This document shows positions 6,954 to 10,092 of a stretch of 10,092 bases of DNA, piece by piece (position 1 is the stretch's first letter; every line of letters starts with the position of its first letter). The position numbers and the translations under genes are program-made. This DNA is from HyVt-560 sp964577195. Its GTDB lineage: Bacteria; Pseudomonadota; Gammaproteobacteria; UWMA-0217. Location of the stretch: assembly GCA_964577195.1 (NCBI GenBank), contig CAZNYF010000108.1:1-10092 (forward strand), given 5' to 3'. Below the pieces are notes generated by a model. It was not told the DNA's origin and made no database searches. It saw only the letters and a list, made by a program, of their open reading frames with translations.

Positions 6954-7631
6954 ATGAAGCGTGGCACAAAACTCTATGAATTGCTGGACGAGGAGATCAG
7001 AAATTCTGACCTTTTCCGGACGGCTATCACGCATCGAAGTGTTGGCAGTAACAACAATGAACGGCTGGAGTTTCTTGGCGATAGTGTCTTGAGTATCAGC
7101 ATTACAGAGTATTTGTACCGCAACATGCCCGATGCACCAGAAGGTGATCTCAGCCGTCTGCGCTCGCATCTTGTACGTGGTGAGACGCTCGCTGATATCG
7201 GTGTCGATAATTTTTTAGGTGATCAGCTCAAGCTCGGCCCTGGCGAACTGAAAAGTGGTGGATTCAGGCGTCGTTCCATTATTGAAGATGCTTTAGAGGC
7301 CATTATCGGCGCGGTCTTTTTGCTCAAAGGCTTCGTGTTTACGCGTCAGTTTATTTACGATTTATTTGGCGACAAGCTGATTGATTTACCCTCCGCTCAA
7401 TCTCTCAAAGATCCCAAAAGCCAGCTGCAGGAATGGCTCCAGTCCCAGGGGCATCCTGTGCCAGAATATGAAGTTTTAAGCACATCGGGCAAAGCTCACC
7501 AAATGATTTTTAATACTGTTTGCCGCATTCCCGCCTTGAATATCGTTTGCGAAAACTCCGGCAGCAGCCGACGCAAAGCAGAGCAAGGCGCTGCGGTAAT
7601 GGCAATGCAACAGGCAATCTCATCCAAATGA
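6954..7631 (+). CDS. rnc: Ribonuclease III
   Basis: Double-stranded RNA endonuclease that cuts the 30S rRNA precursor and many regulatory duplexes. The 225-residue protein (E. coli 226) has the signature NERLEFLGDSVLS at 35-47, with Glu39 and Asp43, and EDALEAIIGA at 111-120, with Asp112 and Glu115. These correspond to E. coli Glu41, Asp45, Asp114 and Glu117, the metal-binding site. A double-stranded RNA-binding domain begins at about 153 (DPKSQLQEWLQ) and ends with the conserved KAEQGAAVMAM helix. The ATG at 6954 is the only sensible start, since the frame is closed by TAG at 6918 upstream and no Shine-Dalgarno is evident. The 129-bp region upstream is shared with the divergent hydrolase. 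A TTGACT at 6839 is a possible -35 box for rnc but lacks a good -10. Its stop overlaps the era start by 4 nt. Confidence 0.98.
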   Translation: MKRGTKLYELLDEEIRNSDLFRTAITHRSVGSNNNERLEFLGDSVLSISITEYLYRNMPDAPEGDLSRLRSHLVRGETLADIGVDNFLGDQLKLGPGELKSGGFRRRSIIEDALEAIIGAVFLLKGFVFTRQFIYDLFGDKLIDLPSAQSLKDPKSQLQEWLQSQGHPVPEYEVLSTSGKAHQMIFNTVCRIPALNIVCENSGSSRRKAEQGAAVMAMQQAISSK

Positions 7632-8548
7632 CTGAGAAAACAATGGCAAATAAAAACACACAATACTGCGGTCATCTCGTCATTGCTGGACGCCCGAATG
7701 TTGGCAAATCCACTTTGATGAATCGTATGCTCGGCGTGCATTTGGCGGCAACCACACCAAAACCCCAAACAACACGAAACCGAATTCTGGGCATTCATAC
7801 GGTTGATAACCGCCAATACGTGTTTGTCGATACGCCAGGCATTCACGATGACAAAAACCGTTTGCTTAACCGTCGCATCAACCGCACAGCTATCGGTAGT
7901 CTGGTCGAAGGCGACGTAATTTTGTTTTTACTGGAAGCGGGGCAATGGCGAAAAGAAGATGAGAAAGCGCTGGGATTCATTGCCGAACATGAAATACCGG
8001 TTGTACTGATCATCAACAAAATAGATCAAATCAAGAACAAGGAAGCACTGCTTCCGTTTATACAAAAGGTCAGTGCCTTCCATGATTTTGACCAGATCAT
8101 TCCACTTTCTGCGCTGCGAGAAAAAAACCCCAAGCACTTGCTCGATAAAATTTCGCGTTATCTACCAGAGAGAGAATTTGAATACGATCCCGACGAATTA
8201 ACCGATAGAAGCATGCGTTTCATTAGCTCGGAGTTGGTGCGCGAGCAACTGATGTTTTCACTCAAACAAGAAGCTCCCTACGCCGTGGCAGTCGAGATTG
8301 AAGATTACCAAGAGACCGAGAAAGGCATCCACATAGATGCGTTGATCTATGTCGAGCGAGAAGGGCAAAAACGCATTGTCATCGGTAAAAAAGGTGCTGG
8401 ACTCAAAACCATCGGCACCGAAGCTCGGCGAAGAATCGGTGGTTTGCTGAATAAACCTGTGCATTTAAAACTCTGGGTCAAGGTCAAAAATAACTGGCGA
8501 GAAAGCCCAAGAATGTTGGATATGCTGAGTATTGATCGTGAGCTATGA
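7628..8548 (+). CDS. era: GTPase Era
   Basis: Essential GTPase that binds the 3' end of 16S rRNA and checks 30S subunit maturation. The 306-residue protein (E. coli 301) has G1 GRPNVGKS at 21-28, the switch I region with TTPKPQTTR at 42-50, DTPG at 68-71, NKID at 130-133 and SAL at 161-163. The C-terminal KH domain carries VIGKKGAGLKTIGTEARRRI at 251-270. I chose the ATG at 7628, which overlaps the rnc stop as ATGA and leaves a normal-length protein. A second ATG at 7643 (MANKNTQ) is possible. The same frame stays open upstream inside rnc to 7520, but that extension encodes nothing like Era. Coupling to rnc is likely, matching the conserved rnc-era pair and the shared role in 16S maturation. 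Confidence 0.97.
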   Translation: MTEKTMANKNTQYCGHLVIAGRPNVGKSTLMNRMLGVHLAATTPKPQTTRNRILGIHTVDNRQYVFVDTPGIHDDKNRLLNRRINRTAIGSLVEGDVILFLLEAGQWRKEDEKALGFIAEHEIPVVLIINKIDQIKNKEALLPFIQKVSAFHDFDQIIPLSALREKNPKHLLDKISRYLPEREFEYDPDELTDRSMRFISSELVREQLMFSLKQEAPYAVAVEIEDYQETEKGIHIDALIYVEREGQKRIVIGKKGAGLKTIGTEARRRIGGLLNKPVHLKLWVKVKNNWRESPRMLDMLSIDREL

Positions 8549-9240
8549 GCCTGATTCCTGAGGATGTCGGGTTTGTCATCCACAGTCGGCGTTATCGCGA
8601 AAACAGCCGGATCGTCGAAATATTCACCCGCGAGCATGGCCGAATCTCGCTAGTCGCCCGAATTCCTGCAAAACGCGGAGGCCGTGAAATGGCGGCATTG
8701 CAACCTCACTGCGAATCACTATTTAGCTGGCGAGGACGGCATGATTTGCAAAATCTGGTGAATGTCGATGCCCGTGAGAAATTTCAACTGGAGGGAGAGA
8801 ATGGCATTTGTGGACTCTATTGCAATGAACTGATTCTCTACCTGCTGGATAAACAACTGCCCATTCCAGCGCTATACGATAGCTATAAAATACTCATGCA
8901 GCAGCTCAACACCGAGGCCGACGCTGCCATCAGTCTGAGACAATTTGAAGGCAAGCTACTGCATCTACTTGGCTTTAGTCTGGATTTTGCCTGTGTGCAA
9001 AAAGACCCGGGCAGAGTTTGTTATTTTCATCCTGAAAACGGTCTTTCTTACCAGCGTGAAGAAAACTCAACCGAAATAGCACCCGCCGTTTTAGAGGATC
9101 TCGCGCGCGAGGACTATTCCAGTCACGAGGCCGCCAGAGCTGCTAAAACGATCTTTGGCAGTACCATTCACGCGTTGCTGGAAGGTAAAAAACTACGCTC
9201 ACGAGCACTTATGCAATCCTATCGGAAATACACATCATGA
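8545..9240 (+). CDS. recO: DNA repair protein RecO
   Basis: Recombination mediator that, with RecR and RecF, loads RecA onto SSB-coated single-stranded DNA and anneals strands. The 231-residue protein has the N-terminal OB fold (about 1-80), recognisable from GFVIHSRRYRENSRIVEIFT at 9-28 followed by HGRISLVARIPAKRGG. A helical C-terminal region contains FEGKLLHLLGFSLDFACV. Only Cys150 and Cys159 occur in the zone where some RecO proteins have a four-cysteine zinc finger, so a zinc site is unlikely, as in E. coli. The ATG overlaps the era stop by 4 nt, and the TGA overlaps the pdxJ start by 4 nt. The order era-recO-pdxJ supports the call. Confidence 0.95.
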   Translation: MSLIPEDVGFVIHSRRYRENSRIVEIFTREHGRISLVARIPAKRGGREMAALQPHCESLFSWRGRHDLQNLVNVDAREKFQLEGENGICGLYCNELILYLLDKQLPIPALYDSYKILMQQLNTEADAAISLRQFEGKLLHLLGFSLDFACVQKDPGRVCYFHPENGLSYQREENSTEIAPAVLEDLAREDYSSHEAARAAKTIFGSTIHALLEGKKLRSRALMQSYRKYTS

Positions 9241-9965
9241 CTCAGCCGACAAACATCCGACTTGGTATCAATATTGACCACGCTGCCACCATTCGCCAAG
9301 CTCGCTTCACTCCCTACCCTGATCTGGTAGAGATCGTTTCCGAGGTCGAAGCAGGCGGTGCTGATGGCATCACCCTACATCTTCGTGAGGATCGCAGACA
9401 CATCCAGGATGCTGATGTCACGCGGCTGAAAAAAGTAATCACAACCAACATGAACCTTGAAATGGCCGCGACTGACGAGATGCTTGGCATCGCCTGTAAA
9501 ATTAAACCCGAAGACTGCTGCCTTGTCCCGGAAAGCCGCGAAGAACTAACGACTGAAGGCGGCCTTGACGTTATAGGCAATCGAGCAAGATTAGAGACAG
9601 TCTGCCGAAAGCTTGCTGATGAGCAGATTCGCGTCTCCATATTCATAGAACCCAGCCTCGAACAAATCTCTGCCGCCGCGCAGATTGGTGCGCCGGTAAT
9701 TGAGCTGCATACGGGCACCTTCGCCAATGCGACAGGTGATGCCGCCCAACAAGAGGTGGCGCGACTCATACAAGCCGCTGAGCACGCACACAGCCTTGGT
9801 TTAATCGTTAACGCAGGGCACGGGCTCGACTACAGTAATCTGGAGCCCATTCTAAAACTGCCGCACCTTAACGAACTCAACATTGGTCATTCCATCATCG
9901 CGCGGGCGCTGTTCACCGGCATCCGCACCGCCGTAAAAGAAATGGTGAATAAATTGCGCCAGTGA
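9237..9965 (+). CDS. pdxJ: Pyridoxine 5'-phosphate synthase
   Basis: Catalyses the last ring-closing step of the DXP-dependent vitamin B6 route, condensing 3-amino-2-oxopropyl phosphate (aminoacetone phosphate) with 1-deoxyxylulose 5-phosphate to give pyridoxine 5'-phosphate. The 242-residue TIM barrel (E. coli 243) has NIDHAATIRQAR at 12-23, TLHLREDRRHI at 46-56, NLEMA at 73-77 with probable catalytic Glu75, IELHTG at 155-160, NAGHGL at 192-197 with His195, and the phosphate-binding NIGHSIIARA at 215-224. It is complete. The ATG overlaps the recO stop as ATGA, so it is probably translated by coupling as the last gene of the chain. acpS often follows pdxJ in gammaproteobacteria, but the remaining 127 bp hold no gene. 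Confidence 0.98.
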   Translation: MTQPTNIRLGINIDHAATIRQARFTPYPDLVEIVSEVEAGGADGITLHLREDRRHIQDADVTRLKKVITTNMNLEMAATDEMLGIACKIKPEDCCLVPESREELTTEGGLDVIGNRARLETVCRKLADEQIRVSIFIEPSLEQISAAAQIGAPVIELHTGTFANATGDAAQQEVARLIQAAEHAHSLGLIVNAGHGLDYSNLEPILKLPHLNELNIGHSIIARALFTGIRTAVKEMVNKLRQ

Positions 9966-10057
9966 CACAAATAAGCAGAATAGAGAACAAAACAGACTTT
10001 CCAGAAGTTTCTTTAATATATCGAGAGATTTGGTCTTCCTCATTCGCCTGAAAAATT

Positions 10058-10092
10058 GCGTAGGGTGTAATGCGAAGCTATTACACCTTTGC
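10058..10092 (+). repeat. REP-like palindrome downstream of pdxJ
   Basis: GGTGTAAT (10064-10071) and ATTACACC (10080-10087) form a perfect 8-bp stem. Inside it GC (10072-10073) pairs with GC (10077-10078) around a GAA loop, with one bulged T, and the stem extends outward by a G-T and an A-T pair. The motif GTAGGGTG...GCGAAGC...CACC resembles short dispersed palindromic repeats seen between genes in many proteobacteria and cyanobacteria. The downstream T run is only TTT, so a role as intrinsic terminator for the operon is possible but not strong. Only one copy lies in the window, so the repetitive nature is inferred from resemblance. Confidence 0.5.

Noticed and set aside
7520..7627. Longer 342-residue frame for era starting inside rnc
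   Set aside because: The extra 36 residues overlap the conserved RNase III dsRBD in another frame and do not look like Era; the ATGA overlap at 7628 gives the normal length.
9314..9769. 151-codon open frame antisense to pdxJ
   Set aside because: Ser- and Arg-rich translation without a recognisable motif, fully inside a conserved gene; a shadow frame.
9994..10010. Hairpin AGACTT / AAGTTT after pdxJ as a terminator
   Set aside because: Only 6 pairs, mostly A-T with one G-T wobble, and no proper T run follows; too weak to call.

Overview
This window is a mostly ordinary stretch of core genome from a gammaproteobacterium. The evidence is gene order as much as sequence: mucD/degQ-type protease, a small glutaredoxin-like gene, lepA, lepB, rnc, era, recO and pdxJ follow each other in the order known from Pseudomonas and related gammaproteobacteria. 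I cannot name a genus. A run of exactly 100 N (5994-6093) shows that the sequence is a scaffolded draft or metagenome assembly.

Layout. Positions 1-1398 (minus) hold der, a double-GTPase ribosome assembly factor with a TTG start. A 220-bp divergent promoter region separates it from the rightward genes: a periplasmic Do-family serine protease (1619-3073), an 84-residue glutaredoxin-like protein (3082-3336), lepA/EF4 (3329-5128) and signal peptidase I lepB (from 5161, its last few codons lost in the gap). On the far side of the gap, on the opposite strand, lies an unexpected gene: a membrane-anchored SGNH/GDSL hydrolase resembling carbohydrate esterase family 3 (6824 down to the gap), with its own good promoter and Shine-Dalgarno sequence. 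The rightward cluster then resumes with rnc, era, recO and pdxJ, joined by three successive 4-nt ATGA stop/start overlaps. The window ends with a REP-like palindrome.

How the genes fit together. Der, Era, RNase III and LepA all act in ribosome assembly, rRNA processing or translation. LepB and the Do protease act on exported proteins at the membrane and in the periplasm. RecO serves recombinational repair, and PdxJ makes pyridoxine 5'-phosphate. No prophage, CRISPR array, tRNA, rRNA or defence system is visible. The points most worth a second look are the esterase gene splitting the lepB-rnc neighbourhood, the possible loss of the DUF4845 gene usually found there, small structures in the rnc leader, and the terminal palindrome. 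I found no convincing sign of a new multi-gene system.
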